Source: CAVUEG01 sp963740525 (GTDB lineage: Bacteria; Actinomycetota; Actinomycetes; Propionibacteriales; Nocardioidaceae). From it: 64,000 nt of DNA. Where the stretch lies: assembly GCA_963740525.1 (NCBI GenBank), contig CAVUEG010000006.1:1178001-1242000 (forward strand). Reading direction: 5' to 3'. Numbering within the stretch: position 1 is the first letter of the stretch; every line of letters begins with the position of its first letter. This document shows, one piece after another, positions 42,538-53,398 of this stretch. The position numbers and the translations under genes were made by a program. Under the pieces are notes generated by a model. That model searched no databases. It saw nothing but the letters and a program-made list of their open reading frames with translations, and was not told the origin of the DNA.

Positions 42538-42613
42538 TGGAGCGGATGACGAGATTCGAACTCGCGACATCGACCTTGGGAAGGTCGCGCTCTACCAACT
42601 GAGCTACATCCGC
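42538..42613 (-). tRNA. tRNA-Gly (CCC)
   Basis: On the minus strand the sequence folds into a complete cloverleaf. The acceptor stem is GCGGATG/CATCCGC, the D arm GCTC...GAGC, the anticodon stem CGACC/GGTCG with loop TTCCCAA (anticodon CCC), and the T arm GCGAG-TTCGAAT-CTCGT. The discriminator base is T and CCA is encoded (42538-42540). U73 and the anticodon identify it as glycine, reading GGG. Confidence 0.95.
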
Positions 42614-42692
42614 AGGTCGCCCGGAGGCGACAGGGAGAGATAGTACCCAAGACCGGCGTCCGGCGAAGCCGGGGCTTGGGTAAGTTACGCCT

Positions 42693-43268
42693 GTGCTTCT
42701 CTCCGATCGCGACATCCTGACCGAGATCGACTCTGGCCGGGTCTCCCTCGACCCGTTCGAGCGGGAAATGGTCCAACCCTCGAGTATCGACGTGCGTCTC
42801 GACCGGCTCTTCCGGGTCTTCGAGAACCACCGCTACCCGCACATCGACCCAGCGGAGGACCAGCCGGACCTGACCCGCGAGGTCGCGCCGGAGGGGGACG
42901 AGCCGTTCATCCTGCACCCCGGGGAGTTCGTTCTCGGCTCGACCTACGAGCGGGTGACCCTTCCCGACGACGTCGCGGCACGTCTGGAGGGCAAGTCCTC
43001 GCTGGGCCGGCTGGGCCTGCTCACGCACTCGACCGCTGGCTTCATCGACCCGGGCTTCAGCGGGCACGTGACGCTGGAGCTGGCCAACGTCGCGAACCTG
43101 CCGATCAAGCTCTGGCCGGGGATGAAGATCGGCCAGCTGTGCTTCTTCCGGCTGTCGTCGCCGGCCGAGCACCCGTACGGCTCGTCGACGTACGGATCGC
43201 GCTACCAGGGCCAACGAGGGCCGACGCCCTCGAAGTCAGCGGCGAACTTCCACCGCACCCGGATCTGA
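42693..43268 (+). CDS. dcd: dCTP deaminase
   Basis: 191 aa. The protein starts MLLSDRDILTEIDSG and has the PSSIDVRLDRLFRVF, LEGKSSLGRLGL and HSTAGFIDPGFSGHVTLEL motifs of dCTP deaminases. In actinobacteria such enzymes are often bifunctional, making dUMP directly. It starts at GTG 42693 and sits 79 bp from the tRNA, on the opposite strand. The C-terminus with YGSRYQGQRGPTPS is the flexible lid. Confidence 0.95.
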   Translation: MLLSDRDILTEIDSGRVSLDPFEREMVQPSSIDVRLDRLFRVFENHRYPHIDPAEDQPDLTREVAPEGDEPFILHPGEFVLGSTYERVTLPDDVAARLEGKSSLGRLGLLTHSTAGFIDPGFSGHVTLELANVANLPIKLWPGMKIGQLCFFRLSSPAEHPYGSSTYGSRYQGQRGPTPSKSAANFHRTRI

Positions 43269-43280
43269 GCGCCGACCGGC

Positions 43281-43445
43281 TCATCCGTCGAGCGCGTCGG
43301 CGAGCCGGTGGAGCCGGCGGGCCAGTGAGTGCCGGTTGGCGCGACGGCTGGTACGGCCGGGGATCGCGGAGCGACGTCGCTCCTCGACCCGCTCGTTGAT
43401 CCGGGCGGCGGCTGCCTTCTCGGTGAGGTAGCTGAAGTCGTTCAT
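43281..43445 (-). CDS. Small Arg-rich protein (54 aa)
   Basis: The frame encodes MNDFSYLTEKAAAARINERV followed by EERRRS and a long Arg/His-rich tail ending LADALDG. AGGAGC lies 6 nt before the ATG, which is a strong ribosome site. The start and basic, helical composition look like small actinobacterial proteins often seen downstream of DUF4097 genes. It is 118 bp downstream of the DUF4097 gene on the same strand, so it probably belongs to that operon. Function unknown; nucleic-acid or membrane binding is possible from the charge. Confidence 0.72.
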   Translation of the reverse strand: MNDFSYLTEKAAAARINERVEERRRSAIPGRTSRRANRHSLARRLHRLADALDG

Positions 43446-43563
43446 GGTGTGCTCCTGGTGGTCTGGTTTCCCTGTGTGTCAAGGGAATCGCGGTTCGTGG
43501 GGGTAGTGCTTGATCCGTCTTGTCGTTCGTCGCGGTCGGGGCGTGGCGAGCGCCAGCTGACCC

Positions 43564-44382
43564 TCACAGCTGCTCCAGCATCACGTCGCCGCTGATGGTC
43601 TTGGCCCGGACCTCGATGTGGGGCTGGCCCTCGGTGGGCTGTCCGGCTCCTTGCAAGTCGGAGCCGACGCGCCCGGTCATCGAGCTCACGTCGGTCCACA
43701 CCGGGATCCCCGCGGGAATCCCGACCCGCACGTCTCCCGACACGTTCTTGGCGACGAGCGACCCCTGGGTGAAGCGGCCCACCGACAGGTCTCCGGACGC
43801 GGTGCTCAGCTCGACGTCGGAGAGAGCGAGGTCGACGTGAAGGTCCCCTGAGCCGGTCTTGACGGTCGTGGCGGACTCCGCCCGGCGCAGCGTGACGTCC
43901 CCGGACCCGGTGGAGATCAGGGCGCTGCCGGAGACCGTCTGGGCCTGGACGTCGCCGGAGCCGGACTTGATCCGCAGCTCACCGCCGATGTCGTCGAGGT
44001 CGATGTCTCCGGATCCGATCTCGATCTGGGTGTCCCCGGTGACCTGGGACAGCCGCACGTCGCCGGAGCCGGACTTCACCTTGCACTCGCCGAGGGTCCC
44101 GGTGACCGCAAGGTCCGTGGACCCGGTCTTGGTGAGCAGCGTCGAGCCGGCCGGCAGCACCACCTCGACGTCGATGCCGTGGCCGCCGAAGATGCCGGTC
44201 TTGCGTCGGGGGCCGATCACCGAGATCTGGTCACCGTCCTGCGAGACCTTCACCTCGTCGGCGTCGCGGCCTCTGATGGTCACCGTGGTCTCGGTGGTGT
44301 CACGTGCGTCGACCTGGATGTCGCCGGCGCTCAGCTCGACGTACAGGGTGACCGTGTCGGGGGTGTCGAAGGTGTGCTGCAT
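43564..44382 (-). CDS. DUF4097 beta-strand-repeat protein
   Basis: 272 aa built of repeated short strands with the GSGDV / SGDL motif (GSGDVRLSQV, GSGDIDLDDI, GSGDVQAQTV, GSGDVTLRRA, GSGDLHVDLA), which form a right-handed beta-helix-like solenoid. No signal peptide or helix is present, so it is predicted cytoplasmic. GGAGC lies 5 nt before the ATG. It is directly downstream of the ribbon-helix-helix gene and shares its promoter. Function of the family is unknown. Confidence 0.9.
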   Translation of the reverse strand: MQHTFDTPDTVTLYVELSAGDIQVDARDTTETTVTIRGRDADEVKVSQDGDQISVIGPRRKTGIFGGHGIDVEVVLPAGSTLLTKTGSTDLAVTGTLGECKVKSGSGDVRLSQVTGDTQIEIGSGDIDLDDIGGELRIKSGSGDVQAQTVSGSALISTGSGDVTLRRAESATTVKTGSGDLHVDLALSDVELSTASGDLSVGRFTQGSLVAKNVSGDVRVGIPAGIPVWTDVSSMTGRVGSDLQGAGQPTEGQPHIEVRAKTISGDVMLEQL

Positions 44383-44459
44383 GTCTGCTCCAGGGTGTGC
44401 GGGTCCGCCGGGCCGGGGAGCCGGTCCGTGAGGAGGGTGGATGGTGGGGTGGTGCCGGG

Positions 44460-45002
44460 TCAGACCCAGCCGGTCATGCGCTTGTGGGGTCCCTTGTTGC
44501 GTCCGCCGAAGTCGCTGCCGAAGAACGGCACGCTCGACAGGTCGATGTCGACGTTGATCGCCCCCTCGTGGGTGGCGGCACGCAGGGCGTTCACGATCCA
44601 GGTGTTGAGGGAGTGCCCGCTGCGAGCCGCGAGCTCCTCGGCCTTGACCTTCACCGACTCGGGCAGCCGGAGCGTGATCCGGGCGGTGGAGCCGTCGGCC
44701 TCGTCCTCGGGGCTCGGCGGCGGCGGGGGCGAGGGTACGCCCGCGGTCTGGATCGGCATCGTGGGAACGTCGACCCGGAAGTCGAGCTCACGGCCGTTCA
44801 GGCGGACGTCGACGGAGCCAGCGGGGAGCTCGACGGTGATCTCGGCGGCCGCCTGGGAGATCGCCTCCATCAGGGCCAGTCGCATGGCGGGGTCGAGGGC
44901 AAGGGCGAGACGCTCAGCGGAGGCCTTCGCCTCGTCACCCCCGGCCTCGGCGGCGGCGGCGAGGTCCTGACGCAGGCTCTCGACGTACGGTGTGATGTCC
45001 AT
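44460..45002 (-). CDS. Ribbon-helix-helix (HicB/Arc-type) repressor with N-terminal domain
   Basis: 180 aa. The C-terminal RHH reads ARITLRLPESVKVKAEELAARSGHSLNTWIVNALR, as in HicB-type antitoxins. It follows a Pro-rich linker (SPPPPPSPEDE). The N-terminal about 85 residues (VELPAGSVDVRLNGRELDFRV) form a separate small domain. No toxin gene is adjacent; the partner is DUF4097. A perfect palindrome lies in its own promoter, so it is probably autoregulatory. ATG 45002 is used; GTG 45011 is also in frame. Confidence 0.85.
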   Translation of the reverse strand: MDITPYVESLRQDLAAAAEAGGDEAKASAERLALALDPAMRLALMEAISQAAAEITVELPAGSVDVRLNGRELDFRVDVPTMPIQTAGVPSPPPPPSPEDEADGSTARITLRLPESVKVKAEELAARSGHSLNTWIVNALRAATHEGAINVDIDLSSVPFFGSDFGGRNKGPHKRMTGWV

Positions 45003-45013
45003 GCGCACCACTC

Positions 45014-45038
45014 TGACACCATGATGGTGTCATGTCAA
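45014..45038 (-). promoter_or_regulatory. Promoter with operator palindrome for RHH-DUF4097 operon
   Basis: On the minus strand TTGACA (45038-45033) is a perfect -35 box. Directly after it, the palindrome TGACACCA-TGA-TGGTGTCA (45014-45032; 8-bp arms) fills the spacer before a weak -10-like CAGAGT. Repressor binding here would block RNA polymerase. Further GACATCA half-sites follow upstream (45049-45082). Confidence 0.75.
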
Positions 45039-45095
45039 GCACTTGGTGACATCAGACCGACGTCAGTCAGACATCAAGCCGCGTCACGCCCGATG

Positions 45096-46250
45096 TCATG
45101 GCTGGAGAGCCCGGGTCAGGAACGCCTCCATCCGGGCCTCGTAGCTGACCGGATCGGCGTTCCAGGACTCCACGTGGCCGGCTCCGGGGACCTCCACCAG
45201 GGTGACCCGGCCGGAGCGGGCGGCGAGCTGGCGGCTGCTCTCGACCGGCACGGTCAGGTCGGCGAGGCCGTGGAAGACCAGCACCGGTGCGCGCAGCCAG
45301 GAGACGTCGTCGTTGTAGTCGAGTAGCTCCCAGTTCACGTCGTAGCGGAGGTGGGCGATCTCCTTGGCGCTCCAGACCAGCGAGGCCGGCACGGGCACGC
45401 CTCCGACGAGGCCGATCTGGCTCGCGCCGTACGCGACGGTCTCGGCGAAGTCGAGCATCGGGGAGTCCAGCACCGTGGCCCGCACCTCGTCGGCCAGGTC
45501 GCTGTGCTGGAGGAAGGAGGCGATGATCGCGCCGCCCATGCTGGCGCCCACCAGGACCACGTCGGCGGCACCGTGGTCGTCGGCATACCTGACGGCGGCC
45601 TCGAGGTCGCGCCACTCCGTTCGGCCGTACTGGTAGGTCTGGGAAGGGTCGCGCGGCTCGCCCAGGTCGTTGCGGTAGGAGATCGAGAGTGCCGGCAGCC
45701 CGAGGGCCGAGGTGGCGCGCATCATCCGGAACATCTCGTCGGGCGAGGCGCCCTTGCCGTGGACCATCACCGCCCACGTCTCCGAGGCCCCGGGATGGAA
45801 GACGGCGCCCATGGGGCCGAGCGGCGAGTCGTAGGTGACTCGCCGGATCGGGGCGGTCGGGGCGGCGGGGAAGGCGAAGCTGTCCATGCCGGCGGCGTCA
45901 CCCGTGCTCGGGGGTGATCCCTCGAGCACGGTGAAGTCGCGCGTGACCGTGTTTCCGTCGATCTCGGGAGCGCCGGACACCTGACCGAAGCCGCCGTCCC
46001 AGAGCAGGCCGAAGGTGCCCGGGGAACGCAGGTCGTCGGCCGGCGTGCCGGGGTCGGTCAGCGCGATCGTGGCGGCATCGACCGACTTCACGGTGAGGTC
46101 CTGCGGCCACTTCCACGGGTCGACCGCGAGGGCATCGGCGTGGAGCTTGGTCGCGAAGTAGTAGCCGCCGGCGACGTGGAAGACCACACCGAGCAGCACC
46201 ACGACCAGCAGGAACCGGACCGCCCGGGTCGACCGTGACCGAGTTCTCAT
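45096..46250 (-). CDS. Membrane-anchored alpha/beta hydrolase
   Basis: 384 aa. One N-terminal transmembrane helix (AVRFLLVVVLLGVVFHVAGG) after a basic start anchors it, with the hydrolase domain outside. GASMGGA is the nucleophile elbow, HGLAD carries the acid and PGAGHVESW the His. Relatives are lysophospholipase- or peptidase-like. ATG 46250 is chosen; TTG 46262 is closer to GAGGTGG and remains possible. It ends 93 bp upstream of the RHH repressor gene. Confidence 0.85.
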   Translation of the reverse strand: MRTRSRSTRAVRFLLVVVLLGVVFHVAGGYYFATKLHADALAVDPWKWPQDLTVKSVDAATIALTDPGTPADDLRSPGTFGLLWDGGFGQVSGAPEIDGNTVTRDFTVLEGSPPSTGDAAGMDSFAFPAAPTAPIRRVTYDSPLGPMGAVFHPGASETWAVMVHGKGASPDEMFRMMRATSALGLPALSISYRNDLGEPRDPSQTYQYGRTEWRDLEAAVRYADDHGAADVVLVGASMGGAIIASFLQHSDLADEVRATVLDSPMLDFAETVAYGASQIGLVGGVPVPASLVWSAKEIAHLRYDVNWELLDYNDDVSWLRAPVLVFHGLADLTVPVESSRQLAARSGRVTLVEVPGAGHVESWNADPVSYEARMEAFLTRALQP

Positions 46251-46338
46251 GCGTGCACTCAACCACCTCGAGCACGTCCGGGTCGCCGGAATGGCGACTC
46301 AGGTCATGTGCCACCGGGGGCCACCGGGGCCGCCGGGC

Positions 46339-49740
<3,402 letters not shown>

Positions 49741-49859
49741 CAAGTGCTCCTCGGTTCCGTTGACCTGCGGACCTGAGCCTAGGGCGTGGCAGAGCAGCCG
49801 TCAGCGGTCACGCGGTGTGACACATCCTACTGAGGGGTAACCCACGGTCGGGAGGGACG

Positions 49860-52460
49860 TCAGACGATGACCCTCGTCAGGTGCCCGCGGTCGTCGAACC
49901 GCACCGTCACCGGCGCCGTGCTCCCGTTGGGACGCTTGCCGCAGTACGAGAACTCGTGACCGAGCCGGGCGTGCGGCTGACCCACGGCGAACAGCACCTC
50001 GCGCGCGGTTGCCCCCTGCTCCAGGTCGCGGAAGTCGGCCAGCGGGCTGCGCATCGCGGCCTCGCGGCAGCCGTCGTTCTTCACGCCCGCGGCACGCTCC
50101 CAGGTCTCGAGGTAGGCCTCGGCGCCACGGGACATGTCCTCGACGATCCCGTCGCCCGCGAGCTTGCGCAGGTCCTGCACCCAGTCCGGGTAGAGCCCGT
50201 AGTGGGCGACCCCGTCGACGTTGATGTCGTAGACCCGCTGGCCGCTGTGCTGCTTGTCGACGGTCACTCCGCCGAGCCCCGGGAAGGGATAGGTCACCGG
50301 GTTCGGCGCGTCGGCGCCACGCGGGTCGCCCTGGGCGCCGAGGCCGTTGATGTCGGCGCCGTAGCCGATGCCCCAGAAGTAGCGGTCGTCGAGCCAGGTC
50401 TGCTCACGCTTCCACTTCGCGACGAAGCCGGTGCTGTCGCCGGCGTACGGCGCCACGAAGCCACCCTGCTTGAGGATCCGCGGGTAGGCGTCCGGGGTGG
50501 ACCACGAGTGGCTGGACAGGATGCCGGGGTAGTTCATCGACTCGATCAGGTCGAGCGCGCTGTTGCGGGCCTCGACACTCATGTGGTCGGGGTCGAAGAG
50601 CATGCCCCGCTGGGCGAGCTCCTCGATGAGGAACTCGCCGAGCTGGGTCAGGCCGCGGGCGTTGCAGTGCGCGGGGCGGTCGTAGACCGGGGCCGGCTGC
50701 TCGTTGCCGGTGACCTTCACGATCGCGCCGAAGAGGGCGTCCTGCTGCTGTGGATCGATGGAGGGTGCGGAGTACTGCTCCTTGTCCACGGCCTCGGGGT
50801 CCGCCGGCTCGCAGTGCCGCATCGCCCAGAACGAGCCGGTCTCCAAGAAGTTGGCCGAGTTCACCAGCACCCCGGTCTCGCCGGCGTCTCCGGCGATGCC
50901 GGAGAAGGCGTTGTCGAACTTGTTCACCAGCTCCATCTGGCGCACCCCCATCCGGTGCACGTCGTCGAGCTGGCGGATGATCGAGTCCTCGGTGCACTGC
51001 GGCTGGTCCAGCTTGATCGTGCACCCGAACGGGATCGAGGTCTCGATGCCCATGATCACGGCGAGACGCCCCTGGTTGATCACGCGGCGGGCCTCGAACG
51101 GCGACTCGACGATGCGGTACCAGCCCCGTCCGGGACCGCCGTACTGGGCGTCGATGTAGCGCTCGAGCATCCGCATGTCCTGCGCCTGGAGCCGGATCGA
51201 GTCCATGTCGTCACAGGAGTTGTGCTTGATCGGGTAGAGCTGGCAGAGCTGGTTGTTCTCCACCAGGAGGTTCGTGAACAGCCGCAGGCCACCGCGCCAC
51301 GCCCGCTCGATCCACTTGTAGTAGGTGCCCTCGTGGGTGAGCGAGTCCGGCGCCGGCCAGTCCTTGAAGGTGGGCCAGCCCACCGGGTCGTGGCAGGGCT
51401 TGCCGGACAGCGCGGTCTCCAGCGCCGCCGCGCAGCCGTGCGCCACCTCGTGGTCGGGGCAGTCGCGCAAGGCGTACGGCGCACCGTACTTGTGCCAGGG
51501 ACGACCGCAGTGGGCGTCGCCGCCGAGGAACTCGAAGGCCATGCCGTGGGTGTGCGCGTCGGCGTACCCCGTGGCGCGCTGGTACGGCGTCTCGCCGGCG
51601 AACGGAGCGCCGCTGACGTTCACGGCGACCTCGGGGTACTTCTTGCACCCGGTGGTGGTGTGCAGGGCGAACTTGGCCGGGCTGTCGCTCATCACGAGGG
51701 TGCCATCGGGGGCCACGCCGAGGTCCTTCCCGTCGGGGAAGCCGAACCGGAAGCTGTCCTTGGTCAGGCGCACCCGCCAGTCGGCGTCCTCGCTGGGGGC
51801 GGCCGCCATCGACACCGCGGTCTTGCCGGTGACCGGGGTGTCACCGGTGCGGGCCACGAAGTCGGACCGGTCTCCGAAGAGGAGGTAGCGGCCGAGGTCG
51901 GTGGCCTGGAAGTGGATCGGCGCACCACCGGAGGCCGTCGCCGCCTTGGCGACCAGGCTGCCGCCGCTGCGGGCCACCCATTTGTCGGTGGCCAGGGACT
52001 GGAGGGCGTAGCAGCCGCCGGCCATCTCGTAGCGGGTCTCGGGGACCGCGTGCCGCGGCGCCCGCAGCCGGGTGGTGGTCAGGCCCGGGTCGGCCTCGGC
52101 GCGCTGGGCCGCGGCGACCCGCCGGGACTGGGCTGCCTGCTGGGGGGTGGTCGGGTCGGCGGTCTTCGCGTCGACCGAGGTCGCCGCCCTCGAGATGCTG
52201 TTCTTCGTGGCCGGGTCGTTGTGGTCGTGCTCGTGGGAGTCCTCGCCGGCGACAGCGGCCACGGCCGCGTCGTAGGCGTTGGTCTGGGCGGTGACGGGTG
52301 CGTCGTCGCCGGACCCGCCGTACGACGGGATCGCCGCGGTGGCGCCGGCAGCGAGAACGACGGTCGTGAGCCCTGCCGCCACCAGCTTGCGCCGGGTCCG
52401 CTGCGTCCTTCGGGTCGACGGGGTGCGAGAGGGAGGCGGCGTGGACTGCGTGGGCGGCAT
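49860..52460 (-). CDS. Secreted M19-dipeptidase-like metallohydrolase (large)
   Basis: 866 aa. A Tat/Sec-type signal is likely: a Pro/Thr/Arg-rich start, then KLVAAGLTTVVLAAGATAA. The C-terminal two thirds carry metal-site motifs in the amidohydrolase order: YADAHTHG, MELVNKFDN, DPDHMS, LSSHSW and GIGYGADINGLG, which resemble peptidase M19. An N-terminal about 200-residue beta-rich region (YALQSLATDKWVAR) is extra and may bind sugar. It is unusually large for M19, and many cysteines suggest disulfides outside the cell. Substrate unknown. Confidence 0.72.
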   Translation of the reverse strand: MPPTQSTPPPSRTPSTRRTQRTRRKLVAAGLTTVVLAAGATAAIPSYGGSGDDAPVTAQTNAYDAAVAAVAGEDSHEHDHNDPATKNSISRAATSVDAKTADPTTPQQAAQSRRVAAAQRAEADPGLTTTRLRAPRHAVPETRYEMAGGCYALQSLATDKWVARSGGSLVAKAATASGGAPIHFQATDLGRYLLFGDRSDFVARTGDTPVTGKTAVSMAAAPSEDADWRVRLTKDSFRFGFPDGKDLGVAPDGTLVMSDSPAKFALHTTTGCKKYPEVAVNVSGAPFAGETPYQRATGYADAHTHGMAFEFLGGDAHCGRPWHKYGAPYALRDCPDHEVAHGCAAALETALSGKPCHDPVGWPTFKDWPAPDSLTHEGTYYKWIERAWRGGLRLFTNLLVENNQLCQLYPIKHNSCDDMDSIRLQAQDMRMLERYIDAQYGGPGRGWYRIVESPFEARRVINQGRLAVIMGIETSIPFGCTIKLDQPQCTEDSIIRQLDDVHRMGVRQMELVNKFDNAFSGIAGDAGETGVLVNSANFLETGSFWAMRHCEPADPEAVDKEQYSAPSIDPQQQDALFGAIVKVTGNEQPAPVYDRPAHCNARGLTQLGEFLIEELAQRGMLFDPDHMSVEARNSALDLIESMNYPGILSSHSWSTPDAYPRILKQGGFVAPYAGDSTGFVAKWKREQTWLDDRYFWGIGYGADINGLGAQGDPRGADAPNPVTYPFPGLGGVTVDKQHSGQRVYDINVDGVAHYGLYPDWVQDLRKLAGDGIVEDMSRGAEAYLETWERAAGVKNDGCREAAMRSPLADFRDLEQGATAREVLFAVGQPHARLGHEFSYCGKRPNGSTAPVTVRFDDRGHLTRVIV

Positions 52461-52538
52461 GGTCGGGTGTGACCTCTCTGGCGACGGGGACTCGGCACCC
52501 CCAACGAGACATACCGTGCGTAGGTCACGCGTCCGGGG

Positions 52539-53318
52539 TCAACGCGGGCGGCCCGGCCCGCCCAGACGTGCCGTGAGCGTGCTGGCGGCGTCATGGGTCC
52601 CGGCCACGAAGGCTTCAACGTCGACCGCGTCTGCAGCACCCGAGCGGGCCGACGGGAACGTGACCGCCACCCCGGCGATCGGTTGGGCGTTGTGGTCGAT
52701 CACCACGGACGCCACCGAGGCGAAGCCGGGCGTCACCTCGCCGTCCTCGCTCGCGTAGCCGCGGGCGCGGGTCTCGGTCAGCAGAGTCCGCAGCGCGCTC
52801 GGCGACGTCGGCCCGCGGTCATGGCGGTCGACGAAGGCGGACTTGTCGGGGTAGAGCGCTCGCACCTGGTTGGCGGGCAGCGCGGCGAGGATCGCCCGTC
52901 CACTGGCGGTCAGGTGTGCGGGGAGGCGGACCCCCACGTCCGTGACCAGCGGAGGGCGCCCGGGCGCCCGTTCCTCGAGCACGTAGAGGACGTCTCGACC
53001 GTGCAGCACGGCGAGGTGAGCCGACTGTCCGACCCGGTCGACCAGCGTGGCGAGCAGCCGTCGGGCGATGCGCTGCAGGGGGGCCTGGCGTGAGAAGCCG
53101 CTGCCGACCTCGAAGGCTGCCACCCCGAGTCCGTAGCGGTGCTCGTCGGGCAGGTGGACCACGAAGCCCTCCTCGATCATCGCGTTGATCAGGTGGTAGG
53201 CCGTGGACCGCGGAAGGCCGACCGCGCGCGTGATCCGGTCCAGGGAGACCGGGTCGGGCTGGCTGGCCAGGAACTTCAGCACCTGCAGGGCCCGGGTCGC
53301 GGCGGGCACGTTGCTCAT
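52539..53318 (-). CDS. IclR-family regulator of the hut locus
   Basis: 259 aa. The N-terminal winged helix (RALQVLKFLASQPDPVSLDRITRA, LPRSTAYHLINAM) is followed by the IclR effector domain with LPAHLTASGRAILAALP and VASVVIDHNAQPIAGVAVTFP. It is divergent from hutH with 80 bp between, where two palindromes sit. It is therefore the likely regulator of histidine use; activator or repressor action is not clear. The effector may be urocanate (inferred). Confidence 0.92.
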   Translation of the reverse strand: MSNVPAATRALQVLKFLASQPDPVSLDRITRAVGLPRSTAYHLINAMIEEGFVVHLPDEHRYGLGVAAFEVGSGFSRQAPLQRIARRLLATLVDRVGQSAHLAVLHGRDVLYVLEERAPGRPPLVTDVGVRLPAHLTASGRAILAALPANQVRALYPDKSAFVDRHDRGPTSPSALRTLLTETRARGYASEDGEVTPGFASVASVVIDHNAQPIAGVAVTFPSARSGAADAVDVEAFVAGTHDAASTLTARLGGPGRPR

Positions 53319-53336
53319 CCGGGCACGCTACACCCG

Positions 53337-53369
53337 GTCTCGGATCCGAGACGCTCCGAACGGCGTCTC
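53337..53369. promoter_or_regulatory. Tandem palindromes in the IclR-hutH divergent promoter
   Basis: GTCTCGGATCCGAGAC (53337-53352) is a perfect 16-bp palindrome. It is followed by GAGACGC...GCGTCTC (53348-53369), which has 7-bp arms and an 8-nt loop. The two share the GAGAC edge. Both lie between the divergent starts, so they suit binding by the IclR protein. Confidence 0.7.
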
Positions 53370-53398
53370 TCTGGCGATGCGACCGTCGCGGGAGTGGA

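Noticed and set aside
44460..45002. Classical HicAB toxin-antitoxin pair
   Set aside because: The RHH domain is HicB-like, but no HicA-type toxin is adjacent and the protein has a different N-terminal domain. The neighbour is a DUF4097 protein.
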